The notes under the pieces: generated by a model
Seen by the model: the letters and a program-made list of their open reading frames with translations, nothing else
What the model was told of the DNA's origin: nothing
Databases searched by the model: none
Part shown: positions 48,190-57,327 of the stretch, one piece after another
Layout: the number at the start of each line of letters is the position of its first letter
How positions within the stretch are numbered: position 1 is the first letter of the stretch
Assembly: GCF_012726295.1 (NCBI RefSeq)
Contig: NZ_JABAOB010000005.1
Location: 248,001 to 312,000, forward strand
DNA length: 64,000 bases
Direction: 5' to 3'
Source: Chitinophaga sp. Ak27
Lineage (GTDB): Bacteria; Bacteroidota; Bacteroidia; Chitinophagales; Chitinophagaceae
Translations under genes and position numbers: made by a program

Positions 48190-48762
48190 TTAGTGGTAAT
48201 AAGGAGAAATCATAATGTATACAATGACACCGGTTACGGCCACGTAAAACCAAAGCGGCCAGGTAATACGGGCAATTTTGCGGTGACGGGGAACGTCGTT
48301 CTGGAATCCGCGCAGCAGGGTAAAGAGCACTAATGGTACTATAATACCGGCTAGCAGGATATGTGTGAGCAATAAGAAATAGTAAAAGTAGCGGATACCT
48401 CCGAGGGCAGCTTTCTCTGCCATATCCAGCACACCATTATGGTCGATATCTCCGAAACGGGTTTCAGGCGCCAGGGCATGATACGTAACATAAGACAACA
48501 GGAAAATGGCGGACAAGGCCACTGCGATCAGGTTGGCAGTTTTATGCGCTTTTACGTATTTGTTCTTGATAAAGTAGAGGCTGGCCAGTAACAATACTGC
48601 AGTAGTAGTATTGAGAATAGCATGGAACAGGGGCAGTATCCGGATATCGAATCCAGGATGCAGGTCTGGCTTGGGTAAAACGAACAATAACGCCACCAGC
48701 GCCGGGATGGCAATGGAAACGATCGTAATGGGCGTATTGAGGTTTTTATTTTTTAGTTCCAT
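48190..48762 (-). CDS. DUF420 membrane protein (oxidase-associated)
   Basis: A 190-residue protein with five or six transmembrane helices, matching DUF420: ILPLFHAILNTTTAVLLLAS, LSYVTYHALAPETRFGDIDH with His and Glu near the membrane, then FYYFLLLTHILLAGIIVPLV and HRKIARITWPLWFYVAVTGV. DUF420 (CtaM/YozB-like) proteins are linked to cytochrome aa3 oxidase maturation, in some bacteria needed for its activity. It lies 76 bp after sco on the same strand. A 54-bp gap follows to the small gene. Confidence 0.87.
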   Translation of the reverse strand: MELKNKNLNTPITIVSIAIPALVALLFVLPKPDLHPGFDIRILPLFHAILNTTTAVLLLASLYFIKNKYVKAHKTANLIAVALSAIFLLSYVTYHALAPETRFGDIDHNGVLDMAEKAALGGIRYFYYFLLLTHILLAGIIVPLVLFTLLRGFQNDVPRHRKIARITWPLWFYVAVTGVIVYIMISPYYH

Positions 48763-48838
48763 GTCTTTAAAATATATAAGGGTGAATAAAGAAAGGTGAA
48801 CACCCTTTCCTTATTCACCCTTCACTTAAAATCATCAA

Positions 48839-49531
48839 TTATTTTTCTCCGGAGAATAACTTCTTAAGAAAGGCTATAAATCCTGGCCGGTGTCTTTCCT
48901 TTGCCAGGTGGAGAATGGCGATATCGCCGGCCACCTTTTTAATCGCATTGGAATCCAAACCATTATAGTATCCCCTGATATTCCCGTTTTTATCAATCAA
49001 CACCAGCTTTTCCGTGTGTATGAAATCATCCGGGCCTCCATCTCCTTTTGTTACCGAAACAAAAAAGTCGTTTCTGGCCAGGTCATAGATTTCTTTTTTA
49101 CTACCGGTAAGCAACCACCAGTTATCTGGATTTACCTGGTAATCATATGCGTACTTACGCAGTTTGTCTACCGTATCCCTTTCCGGGTCTACTGAGAAAG
49201 AGAGGATCTGGAGTAAAGAATCATTCTTTACATAGGCTCCCTGGATCTTCTTCAGATTTTTGGTAAGCGTAGGACAGATACTTGGACAGGAGGTAAAGAA
49301 GAAATCAACTAATAACACTTTTCCTTCCATGTCTTTGAGACTTACCTGTTGGCCGAGTTGGTTGGTGAGGTGGAAGTCTCTGATCTTATGAAAAACGGTA
49401 TCGTAGGAAACTTTACCATTTTCATGGATCGTATCTATTCTTTCAGGGATATAGTATCCTGGTACTGGCACTACATTCTTTCCATAGTGATCTACGATGA
49501 GATAACCCAAAAGCGGCACCAGAATAGCCAA
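48839..49531 (-). CDS. SCO1/SenC copper chaperone for cytochrome oxidase
   Basis: A SCO-family protein of about 230 residues with one N-terminal anchor and a periplasmic thioredoxin fold. The copper site is CX3C in FFTSCPSICPTL (C82, C86) plus the distal His in DDFIHTEKL (H172). It delivers copper to the CuA centre of subunit II. The only canonical start in frame is a TTG (49531) with GGAG 5 nt upstream; an ATT ten codons earlier (49561) would add SRRAILGVS and give the positive n-region otherwise missing. An in-frame stop further upstream limits the gene. It lies 52 bp after the subunit IV gene. Confidence 0.88.
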   Translation of the reverse strand: MAILVPLLGYLIVDHYGKNVVPVPGYYIPERIDTIHENGKVSYDTVFHKIRDFHLTNQLGQQVSLKDMEGKVLLVDFFFTSCPSICPTLTKNLKKIQGAYVKNDSLLQILSFSVDPERDTVDKLRKYAYDYQVNPDNWWLLTGSKKEIYDLARNDFFVSVTKGDGGPDDFIHTEKLVLIDKNGNIRGYYNGLDSNAIKKVAGDIAILHLAKERHRPGFIAFLKKLFSGEK

Positions 49532-49583
49532 TGAAACTCCTAATATAGCCCTGCGAGAAATGGTCCTTGAATTTATATATGAA

Positions 49584-49991
49584 TTAAACGTGTCCTGGCT
49601 TTACAGCGGGTCCTACTTTAGGTGTTTCCACCGGTGTACCTGGTTTCAGGTCTTTCCTCATATTCTTCCAGGAGTCGCCTTCATACAGGAATGCAACGAT
49701 AAACCAGATGAACAGTAACAAAGGTATCAAGATTGTCATGATCAGGTTTTTGATTTCATGACCCAGGTGCATAAATTCAGCCACGATATAGAAGGCTTTC
49801 ACAACGGTAAGGCCGATGAATATTGCATTCAGCACTACTCTTGGGAGGAAACCATATTCCAGGTGTAAAAATGCAAGACCTACTTCCACTAAGGTGATAC
49901 ACAACAGGATCCAGAACGTTCTCCAGATAGATTTAGTAGACGAATCAACATGTGCAGTTTCGTGTCCTGCTGCAGTGTGTGTATGCTCCAT
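49584..49991 (-). CDS. Cytochrome c oxidase subunit IV-like protein
   Basis: A 135-residue protein with three transmembrane helices, matching the bacterial subunit IV (COX4_pro) family: FWILLCITLVEVGLAFLHL, VVLNAIFIGLTVVKAFYIVA, then the conserved EFMHLGHEIKNLIMTILIPL. A Pro/Thr/Val-rich tail follows. It stabilises the aa3-type oxidase. It is part of the ctaB-led block, after the subunit III genes. Confidence 0.85.
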   Translation of the reverse strand: MEHTHTAAGHETAHVDSSTKSIWRTFWILLCITLVEVGLAFLHLEYGFLPRVVLNAIFIGLTVVKAFYIVAEFMHLGHEIKNLIMTILIPLLLFIWFIVAFLYEGDSWKNMRKDLKPGTPVETPKVGPAVKPGHV

Positions 49992-50053
49992 TACTATTTA
50001 AATTAAATAAATGCTAAAAATCAGATTCCAAATAATCAATAATCCATCTTGTC

Positions 50054-50728
50054 TTAGAGCAGGTAGAAGCAGGTGAATACGAATACCCAAACCAGATCTA
50101 CGAAGTGCCAGTACAGTCCTACCTTTTCCACCATTTCGTAATGGCCTCTTTGATCGTAAGTACCTTTCAGTACGTTGGCGAGGATTACGATATTGAGGAT
50201 AACACCGGAGGTAACGTGTAATCCGTGGAATCCTGTGATGGTAAAGAAGAAGTTGGTGAAGTTGGTAGAAGCCTGTGTACCATCTGCATTGACGAAAGGA
50301 TTACGACCCCACCATGCACCTTCGTGGAACAGGTGTGTCCATTCCCATGCCTGGCAGCTCAGGAAGGCGAAACCACCAATGATAGTCAGTAGGAGCCATT
50401 TAGCCACTGCTTTCCTATCTCTCATGTGACCAGCGTGTACCGCCAGTACCATGGTTACAGAACTCATGATGAGAATGAAGGTCATTAAGCTCACGAACAT
50501 CAGCGGCAATTCGGCATGGCCCATGCCAGGAAATGATTTGAACACTTCATTCGGATCAGGCCAGGATGGGCTGGAAAACCGGATGGTACCATATGCTATC
50601 AATAATGCGCCGAATGTGAACGCATCTGACATCAGGAAGTACCACATCATCAACTTGCCATAGCTCACATTAAAGGGAGAATATCCTCCGGCCCACCATT
50701 TTTTCTTCGCTGTAACTGCTGTATCCAT
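50054..50728 (-). CDS. ctaE: Cytochrome c oxidase subunit III
   Basis: A 224-residue COX3-type protein with five or more helices: WYFLMSDAFTFGALLIAYG in helix 1-2, then WAKWLLLTIIGGFAFLSCQAWEW with the conserved Glu/Trp, ITGFHGLHVTSGVILNIVIL (family His motif) and the final YWHFVDLVWVFVFTCFYLL. It lacks catalytic metals but maintains proton uptake to the oxidase core. It is the second of two COX3-family genes in tandem (27-bp gap to the preceding one). Confidence 0.92.
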   Translation of the reverse strand: MDTAVTAKKKWWAGGYSPFNVSYGKLMMWYFLMSDAFTFGALLIAYGTIRFSSPSWPDPNEVFKSFPGMGHAELPLMFVSLMTFILIMSSVTMVLAVHAGHMRDRKAVAKWLLLTIIGGFAFLSCQAWEWTHLFHEGAWWGRNPFVNADGTQASTNFTNFFFTITGFHGLHVTSGVILNIVILANVLKGTYDQRGHYEMVEKVGLYWHFVDLVWVFVFTCFYLL

Positions 50729-50755
50729 TGTTAGTTTTATAAAATTTTACAAAGT

Positions 50756-51337
50756 TTATCTGGCGATACTTAAAAAAATTAACAGGTAAATCCACAATAC
50801 ATCCACGAAATGCCAGTAGGTAGCGGCTACTTCAATGGGTACTGCGCTGTAGGTGCGTATGCGGGTTCTGTAAGCCCGGCCAAACATAACGAGCAGTGCA
50901 ACTACACCACCCAGTACGTGCAGCATATGCACGCCTACGATAACATAAATAAAAGAGGCAGAAACAGGCCCGTTAAGGGGAAGTCCCATTGCCTTTAACT
51001 GAGAAAATCCTATCCATTGACAAACAGCAAACACCACACCCAGTATAGCTGTAAGCGTAATTAACTGTTTATAGCGTTGCATATTCCTTTCTTTAAATTG
51101 CTTTAAAGCCAGGTGAATGGTCAAGCTGCTTGTTAAAATCACTGCAGTAGATATCCAGAAAATATGTGGCAGTTCAAATGCCAGCCAATTTGCCTGGGAT
51201 CTTTTAACAATGTAAGCACTGGTAAACCCGATAAACATCATAGTGATGCTGCCCATAGCAATCCATAGGGAATATTTATGCGGATGTATTTTCTTACGTT
51301 GTTCTAATGTCATAGTATCCATCACTCCTCTTTTCAT
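50756..51337 (-). CDS. Second cytochrome c oxidase subunit III-family protein
   Basis: About 193 residues of the heme-copper oxidase subunit III superfamily, with five helices: YSLWIAMGSITMMFIGFTSA, WISTAVILTSSLTIHLAL, FIYVIVGVHMLHVLGGVVAL and the C-terminal YWHFVDVLWIYLLIFLSI. It is distinct from the neighbouring ctaE product and shorter. Two COX3 proteins next to one oxidase are usual in Bacteroidota; the second may replace helices missing in the first. The ATG at 51337 is just downstream of the ctaB stop at 51339; the ORF is open further upstream. Confidence 0.87.
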   Translation of the reverse strand: MKRGVMDTMTLEQRKKIHPHKYSLWIAMGSITMMFIGFTSAYIVKRSQANWLAFELPHIFWISTAVILTSSLTIHLALKQFKERNMQRYKQLITLTAILGVVFAVCQWIGFSQLKAMGLPLNGPVSASFIYVIVGVHMLHVLGGVVALLVMFGRAYRTRIRTYSAVPIEVAATYWHFVDVLWIYLLIFLSIAR

Positions 51338-51338
51338 T

Positions 51339-52238
51339 TTAAGCTTTGTCCAGTAGCTGTGCCAGCTGAACAATAGTCAGATAAATATAAGATCCGAACA
51401 TCAGCTTGCGTGCTGCTGGTACATCATTCTTTCTGTAGAGGTTGATTGCCCTGTAGAGGAAGAATATACCAGCGAGAATAGCCACTATTGCAGAGATACT
51501 GCCTGTAATTTTCAGGAGGTAAGGCGCTACACCGGCAGGAATCAGCAACAAGGTGTACGTGGCTGCCTGTAAGGCGGTGTACTTGTTGGGTTCGCCGCTA
51601 CCAGGCAACATTTTAAAGCCTGCCCTCGCGTAATCTTTATATGCAATCCAGGCGATGGCCCAGAAATGCGGGAATTGCCATAAAAACTGGATGGCAAATA
51701 AAGACCAGCCACCTAAACTCAGGTTATCGGCCCCTGCTGCCCAACCAATTAATAAAGGCATAGCTCCGGGAAACGCGCCTACCAATACTGCCAGTGAGTT
51801 CCATTTCTTCCAGGGGGTGTATAGAAAAGCATACATCACCAAAGAAACCAGGCTCAGCAGGGCAGAAAGGAGGTTAAAACAGTATCCCATTACAAAGATA
51901 CCAGCCAACCCGGTTACAGTTGCTAATATCACCGCCTCACTCACGTTCATCCGCCCGGAAGGCAATGGACGTACAGCAGTACGGGCCATTAGTTTATCTG
52001 TTTCCCTTTCCCATATCTGGTTAATGGTATTGGCTGATCCGGAAACCAGCAAACCACCAGCGAATAATAAAAGAACTTTTACTAAGTTAAACTCCACGCC
52101 AGGTACAAGCAGATAGCCTACTACTGACGAAAATACCACCATAAAGGTGAGATTAAACTTCATCAGCTGAGAGTAATCCTTCACCTTGCTAGCTACTGCA
52201 TACGATGACGACAATTTTATGGAGTTTTCTTGCAACAT
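51339..52238 (-). CDS. ctaB: Heme o synthase (protoheme IX farnesyltransferase)
   Basis: About 299 residues, UbiA superfamily with eight or nine helices. It farnesylates heme b to heme o, precursor of the heme a used by the aa3 oxidase. The first Asp-rich motif is in NTINQIWERETDKLMARTAVRPL and the second in WAIAWIAYKDYARAGFKML. A GTG at 52253 could add five residues; the ATG at 52238 is preferred. It is the first gene of the second block of the respiratory locus, with a -7 box 37 bp upstream. Confidence 0.92.
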   Translation of the reverse strand: MLQENSIKLSSSYAVASKVKDYSQLMKFNLTFMVVFSSVVGYLLVPGVEFNLVKVLLLFAGGLLVSGSANTINQIWERETDKLMARTAVRPLPSGRMNVSEAVILATVTGLAGIFVMGYCFNLLSALLSLVSLVMYAFLYTPWKKWNSLAVLVGAFPGAMPLLIGWAAGADNLSLGGWSLFAIQFLWQFPHFWAIAWIAYKDYARAGFKMLPGSGEPNKYTALQAATYTLLLIPAGVAPYLLKITGSISAIVAILAGIFFLYRAINLYRKNDVPAARKLMFGSYIYLTIVQLAQLLDKA

Positions 52239-52274
52239 TTTTTTTCTAGCCACATTCCGGGTTTAAGTCCGGAG

Positions 52275-52302
52275 CAAATTTACAAACATCACTGTGAACA
52301 AA
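52275..52302 (-). promoter_or_regulatory. Promoter of the ctaB block (TTTG and TAAATTTG)
   Basis: The minus strand shows TAAATTTG (52275-52282) with a TTTG 16 bp upstream (52299-52302). It lies in the 114-bp gap between ctaD and ctaB, so the assembly block can be transcribed separately from the act-cta genes. Confidence 0.5.
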
Positions 52303-52352
52303 ATCCCGGGAGGAAGATTTTTCGCCTTCCTACCGGAATTCTGACAATTATA

Positions 52353-54164
52353 TTAGTGTACTTCTTCGTTAGGACCGATCGGCTCAGTTTGCGGGATGAA
52401 ATCTCTTCCATCCTTGCTATAATCATAAGCCCAACGATACACCTCAGGAATTTCACCAGGCCAGTTACCGTGACCAGCATGGATTGGCGTAGTCCATTCC
52501 AGGGAAGTTGCGTTCCATGGATTCAGGGTAGTCATCTTTCTACCTTTGAATATGCTATAGAAGAAGTTGAATACGAACAACAGTTGCACTGCAAACACCA
52601 GGATTACCACGATGGTGATGAATTCGTTCAGACCACCGAATTGTTTGAACGAAGCCCAGTTAGATACATCATAGTATCTTCTTGGCATACCCGCCATACC
52701 TTCGTAGTGCATTGGCCAGAAGATGAGGTAAGCACCTACCATGGTTACCCAGAAGTGGATATAACCAATGGTAGAATTCATGAAACGACCATACAATTTA
52801 GGGAACCAGTGGTAAATACCGGCGAACATACCAAAGAATGCAGATACACCCATTACAATGTGGAAGTGGGCGATCACAAACATGGTATCATGCAGGTGAA
52901 TATCGATAGAAGAGTTACCTAACCAGATACCTGTTAAACCGCCGGAGATGAAAGTGCTCACAAAACCGATAGAAAACAGGGAAGCAGGTGTAAAGTTGAT
53001 ATTACCTTTCCAGATAGTAGTGATCCAGTTAAATACCTTGATAGCAGACGGTACCGCGATTAACAAGGTTAAGAGTACGAAGAATGCACCCAGGAACGGA
53101 TTCAGACCTGTTACGAACATATGGTGTGCCCAAACCAGGAAGGCCAGGATACAGATAGCGAACAGGGAACCGATCATCGCCAGGTAACCGAAGATAGGTT
53201 TGCGGGAACTAACCGCCAGTACTTCAGATACCATACCCATGGCTGGGAGGATGATGATGTATACTTCAGGGTGACCTAAGAACCAGAATAAATGTTGATA
53301 GAGGATAGCGCTACCACCTTCGTTAGCTAAAGCTTTACCGGCGATAAAGATATCAGACAGGTAGAAGCTGGTACCAGCGTGACGGTCCATCAGCAGCAGG
53401 ATAAAGCCCGACAGCAATACAGGGAAGGACAGTACACCCAGGATAGCGGTGAAGAAGAATGACCAGATAGTTAATGGCATTTTAGTCATTGCCATACCTT
53501 TGGTACGCATATTCAGGATAGTAGAGATGTAGTTCAAACCGCCGAGCAGCTGAGAAACAACGAACAGTGCCATACTGGTCAACCACAGATCCACCCCTAT
53601 TTTAGAACCGATAGACGCGTCGCCCAAAGCACTCAGTGGCGGATACATTGTCCAACCTCCGGAAGCAGGGCCTGTTTGAACGAACAGGGATGCCATCATT
53701 ACCAGGCTGGCCAGGAAGAAGAACCAATAGCTCAGACAGTTCATGAAAGGAGAGGCCATATCACGCGCACCTACCTGCAAAGGAATCAGCAGGTTAGAGA
53801 AGGTACCGCTCAAACCGGCAGTTAATACAAAGAATACCAGGATGGTACCATGCATGGTTACCAGTGCATAGTAAGCTTCCGCTGTAATGCGGCCACCTTT
53901 AGCCCAATGACCCAGGATGCTTTCCAGCCATGGGAAAGTTGCATCGGGAAAACCAAGTTGCAAACGGAACAGAACAGAGAAGAAAGCACCAATGATAGCC
54001 CAAACGATACCAGTAATCAGGAATTGTTTGGCGATCATTTTGTGATCCATGCTGAACACATATTTCGAGATGAAACTGTCTTCATGGTGGTGCTCATGAT
54101 CATGATGATCATGTGCTCCGTGCATTACCTCCTGTTGACTGTGCAATGTTGCTTCGTTACTCAT
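52353..54164 (-). CDS. ctaD: Cytochrome c oxidase subunit I
   Basis: A 603-residue subunit I of an A-type heme-copper oxidase, with 12 core helices plus an N-terminal His-rich extension (HDHHDHEHHHED). The heme a ligand is in MHGTILVFFVL. CuB and the cross-linked Tyr are in FWFLGHPEVYIIILP, and the two heme ligands are in HDTMFVIAHFHIVMG. The protein reduces oxygen to water and pumps protons. It follows ctaC by 111 bp. The cytosolic His-rich start is unusual in length but common in Bacteroidota homologues. Confidence 0.96.
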   Translation of the reverse strand: MSNEATLHSQQEVMHGAHDHHDHEHHHEDSFISKYVFSMDHKMIAKQFLITGIVWAIIGAFFSVLFRLQLGFPDATFPWLESILGHWAKGGRITAEAYYALVTMHGTILVFFVLTAGLSGTFSNLLIPLQVGARDMASPFMNCLSYWFFFLASLVMMASLFVQTGPASGGWTMYPPLSALGDASIGSKIGVDLWLTSMALFVVSQLLGGLNYISTILNMRTKGMAMTKMPLTIWSFFFTAILGVLSFPVLLSGFILLLMDRHAGTSFYLSDIFIAGKALANEGGSAILYQHLFWFLGHPEVYIIILPAMGMVSEVLAVSSRKPIFGYLAMIGSLFAICILAFLVWAHHMFVTGLNPFLGAFFVLLTLLIAVPSAIKVFNWITTIWKGNINFTPASLFSIGFVSTFISGGLTGIWLGNSSIDIHLHDTMFVIAHFHIVMGVSAFFGMFAGIYHWFPKLYGRFMNSTIGYIHFWVTMVGAYLIFWPMHYEGMAGMPRRYYDVSNWASFKQFGGLNEFITIVVILVFAVQLLFVFNFFYSIFKGRKMTTLNPWNATSLEWTTPIHAGHGNWPGEIPEVYRWAYDYSKDGRDFIPQTEPIGPNEEVH

Positions 54165-54275
54165 AATCGGTTCGATTTATTATAAACTAACGCCCGGGAA
54201 GTATCGTCGTTTGTCAGTTTGTCTTTATTGTTTTTAATTGTACTCCGTCAAAAATTCTTCTACACAAAATTAAGC

Positions 54276-55319
54276 TTACTTAGTAACAGCAGCTACTACT
54301 TTTTGTGTGCTGTCTGCCTTAGGGGCTCCGGCCGGAGCTGCTGTATCAGCGTGGGTCAGACTGTATGTTGATTTTTGTTTGGCTGCCCAGGCGTCAAATT
54401 CTTCCTGAGTTTCTACTACGATCACACCTCTCATAGAGTAGTGGCCGCTACCGCACATCTGATCACATGAAATTTCATATGTGAAATCCGGGTTACCGGT
54501 CTTTTCTTTCATTTGTTTGGTGGTGTACTTAGGAGTAAACCAGAGGGTAGTAGGAATACCAGGTACAGCATCCATTTTCATACGGAAGTGAGGTAAACCT
54601 ACGTCGTGGATAACATCGCGGGAACCGATGATGAATTTAACCGGCTTGCCCACTACCAGGTGAACTTCGGTAGGCATAAAGTCGTCCTTGTTCAACGGAT
54701 CGTTCCAATCCATACCCAGCTCATTACCAGCACCCGGATCGATGGCTTTAAAGTCGCGGCGACCCAGCTGACCATCTTTACCGGGGTAACGGAAGATCCA
54801 GTTAAACTGTTTACCGGTTACTTCTACTACCTGTGCATCTTTCGGAGCATCGGAAGTCAGTTGGAACCAGTGTTTCAGACCAAAAGCTACCAGAACGGTC
54901 AGCGCAATGGCTGGAATAACGGTCCAGATAACTTCCAGTTTGTTATTGTGTGGGAAATAGAAAGCTTTACGACCTTCTTTTTCCTGGTATTTAAATGCAA
55001 ACCAGAACAACAGGATCTGGGTAATAACGAACACAATACCGGTGATGGCCAGTGTTACGTAAATGAGGGTATCAACACCTTCGCCTTGTACTGAAGCAGA
55101 TTCGCCCAGGATTTTGCCTTTCAGCAAATCATTACAGTAGTACACGCCTATAAGCCCCAGCACCAGGAATGCTATCAGCAGGAAACCATTTATACGGTTG
55201 CTTTGCTCACGCGCTTTCTTTTCTCCCTTCAATATGGACACATATTCGCTCGCCTTCGCAATCTGGAAGATGACTATGAATATGAGAACAACAACTAAGA
55301 CTGCTAAAAATCCTGACAT
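54276..55319 (-). CDS. ctaC: Cytochrome c oxidase subunit II
   Basis: A 347-residue subunit II. Four hydrophobic helices precede the CuA cupredoxin domain: two extra at the N terminus (FLAVLVVVLIFIVIFQIA; GFLLIAFLVLGLIGVYY), then the standard pair ending in EVIWTVIPAIALTVLVAF. The CuA motif is CDQMCGSGHYSM (C285, C289, H293, M296); an upstream His is in VIHDVGLPHFRMK. It accepts electrons from cytochrome c. A flexible Ala/Pro/Lys tail ends the protein. No fused heme domain is present. It lies 63 bp after actF. Confidence 0.95.
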   Translation of the reverse strand: MSGFLAVLVVVLIFIVIFQIAKASEYVSILKGEKKAREQSNRINGFLLIAFLVLGLIGVYYCNDLLKGKILGESASVQGEGVDTLIYVTLAITGIVFVITQILLFWFAFKYQEKEGRKAFYFPHNNKLEVIWTVIPAIALTVLVAFGLKHWFQLTSDAPKDAQVVEVTGKQFNWIFRYPGKDGQLGRRDFKAIDPGAGNELGMDWNDPLNKDDFMPTEVHLVVGKPVKFIIGSRDVIHDVGLPHFRMKMDAVPGIPTTLWFTPKYTTKQMKEKTGNPDFTYEISCDQMCGSGHYSMRGVIVVETQEEFDAWAAKQKSTYSLTHADTAAPAGAPKADSTQKVVAAVTK

Positions 55320-55382
55320 TGCTATATGAAATAATTAAGTTATCTAATGCTTTTCTTTTGCCTAATCTCCGTTATCACCTAA

Positions 55383-56588
55383 TTAGGTGTGGTGAACGAT
55401 ACTTTCCTTCAGGTAAGGATGGTTTTTGGGAACCAGTGCAGCCTTCGTCAGTTGATTAGCAACCAGGAAGATGATCAGTCCTACAAAACCAAGTCCGAGT
55501 CCGAATTCAAACCATGGGAATACCAGGTCTTTCACGGTACCGGGGGATACCATTTGCCAGAAATCCAGCCAGTGACCGAAGATGATCACGATAGCGATGA
55601 ATACAATGGCAGTATAGTTACGTTTAGTGTCCCTTTTCATCAGGAACAGTAACGGTGTAACAAAGTTGATCAGGAGATTGAGGAAGAAAATTGGTCTCCA
55701 CTGGCCCCAAACGCGAGGTTGGAAGTATTCTGTTTCTTCCGGCATGTTAGCGTACCAGATCAGCATGTACTGGGAGAACCAGAGGTAAGTCCAGAAGATA
55801 CTGAATGCAAACATGAATTTACCCAGGTCATGCAGATGTTCTTCGGTTACGAAGGTCAGGTAGCCATGTTTTTTCAGGTATACTACAAAGAGGGAGATCA
55901 GTGCCAGACCTGAAACCCAGGTACTTGCGAAAGTGTACCAGCTGTACATGGTAGAGAACCAGTGTGCATCGATACTCATTAACCAGATCCATGGAGTGGT
56001 AGAACCAACGCTGAGGGTGAAAACTACCAGGAAGGCGCCGCAAACAACGGTATTTCTCCAGAGCAGCTTGCGGCCGGTTTCAGGGCGCAGATCCCATCCA
56101 TCTTCTTCGATAGACATTTTACGGAGTCTCACAGTAAAGAATACCCAGAGGCCTAGTGTAAGAATAGTAGCGATGGTAAAGAATCCTTTGTTCAGGAAAG
56201 CAGATTTCCAGGTAAGGACTTTATCTTCCGCAACGTGGTGAGGATTTACCCAGTGGTAGATATCATCTCTTCCGCCAAATACGAGAATCATTACTACTAC
56301 AAATAAGATGGCAGCCAGAACAGGCACAGCCATTGAAATAGCTTCAGGAACGCGGCGGAACGCGATTTGCCAACCACCATGTGCGAGGGTAGTAGCAGCG
56401 ATAAAAAAGGTGCTTGCCAATGTAATCAGCAAAAAGAAGCTGCTGTTTTGCAACAGACCGGCCCAAAACCGTGTCGAGTGTTCGCCTCTAAACGCAACTA
56501 ATCCGATCAATAACGTCAGCAAGCCCACGCCCATTAACACGAAGCTGGTTTTTTTTAATCTTGCCGGTACTACAAATTGGTCTTTCAT
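55383..56588 (-). CDS. actF: Alternative complex III membrane subunit ActF
   Basis: A 401-residue integral membrane protein with about ten helices, an NrfD/ActC paralogue without metal-binding motifs. Segments include SFVLMGVGLLTLLIGLVAF, ISMAVPVLAAILFVVVMIL, and WFSTMYSWYTFASTWVSGLAL with a helix-bound Tyr/Trp quinone pocket. The order act genes, then cta genes, matches Bacteroidota ACIII operons, in which ActF forms the second membrane arm with ActC. It ends 63 bp before ctaC. Confidence 0.92.
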   Translation of the reverse strand: MKDQFVVPARLKKTSFVLMGVGLLTLLIGLVAFRGEHSTRFWAGLLQNSSFFLLITLASTFFIAATTLAHGGWQIAFRRVPEAISMAVPVLAAILFVVVMILVFGGRDDIYHWVNPHHVAEDKVLTWKSAFLNKGFFTIATILTLGLWVFFTVRLRKMSIEEDGWDLRPETGRKLLWRNTVVCGAFLVVFTLSVGSTTPWIWLMSIDAHWFSTMYSWYTFASTWVSGLALISLFVVYLKKHGYLTFVTEEHLHDLGKFMFAFSIFWTYLWFSQYMLIWYANMPEETEYFQPRVWGQWRPIFFLNLLINFVTPLLFLMKRDTKRNYTAIVFIAIVIIFGHWLDFWQMVSPGTVKDLVFPWFEFGLGLGFVGLIIFLVANQLTKAALVPKNHPYLKESIVHHT

Positions 56589-56631
56589 TACTGTATATTA
56601 AAATACTTGATTGAAATTCAGTTTTAACTCA

Positions 56632-57243
56632 TTATTTGGATGCTACTACAGCAGCAGCGCTGTCTTTAGCAGGAGCCGCAGCCGGGGCGGCAGCGCCAGG
56701 CTGTTTACTTCTGATATAAGCAGCCACTTTCCAGCGTTGTTCCCTGTCGAGCTGGCTGGCATAGCTACCCATCATGTTAAAGCCATAGGTCATTACATGG
56801 AACAGGCGGCCTTCTGTATAACCGGATTTAGCACCGGCTACCAGGTTGGCAGGAGCGGCAGAGAATGGCCCTTCACCACCTTTGTAGAGGGGACCGTTGC
56901 CATCCAGTGCGGTACCGTGGCAGATACCGCAATAGATATTAAATAAACGTTCGCCTTCTTTCAGATCAGTTGGCGTAATAGTTAATGGATTTTTCACCAG
57001 ATTAGCCAGCGCCGTATCTGATTCTTTCAGATGGTATGGCAAAAGTTCACCTCTTTTTACTGTTCCTTCCACTGGCTTCAGGCCTGACAAACGAGCACTG
57101 TAAAATTCGTACGCACGGGATTCATACATGTCTGGCATATAAATCCTGCCGGGCTTTCTGTTATGCTCCCCTCTATTACAGGCTGCCAGGAAAGCTCCAG
57201 TTGCCAATGCGGCTACAATCAATATGTTGGAAGTCCTTTTCAT
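56632..57243 (-). CDS. actE: Alternative complex III monoheme cytochrome c subunit ActE
   Basis: A 203-residue lipoprotein cytochrome c. The lipobox is in ALATGAFLAACNR (Cys22). A single heme c motif CGICH (C105-H109, in FNIYCGICHGTALDGNG) and a distal Met in the later FNMMGSYASQLD segment follow, consistent with His/Met coordination. A low-complexity Ala/Pro/Lys tail ends the protein. In ACIII this subunit passes electrons towards cytochrome c or the oxidase. It lies 43 bp upstream of actF. Confidence 0.93.
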   Translation of the reverse strand: MKRTSNILIVAALATGAFLAACNRGEHNRKPGRIYMPDMYESRAYEFYSARLSGLKPVEGTVKRGELLPYHLKESDTALANLVKNPLTITPTDLKEGERLFNIYCGICHGTALDGNGPLYKGGEGPFSAAPANLVAGAKSGYTEGRLFHVMTYGFNMMGSYASQLDREQRWKVAAYIRSKQPGAAAPAAAPAKDSAAAVVASK

Positions 57244-57327
57244 CAGAAATTATTTATCTAGCTTTCATTAGTTCTTGCTTGCTCAAATCCTAATGTCGCA
57301 ACTGTATATTTTAGCTGTTAATTATAA

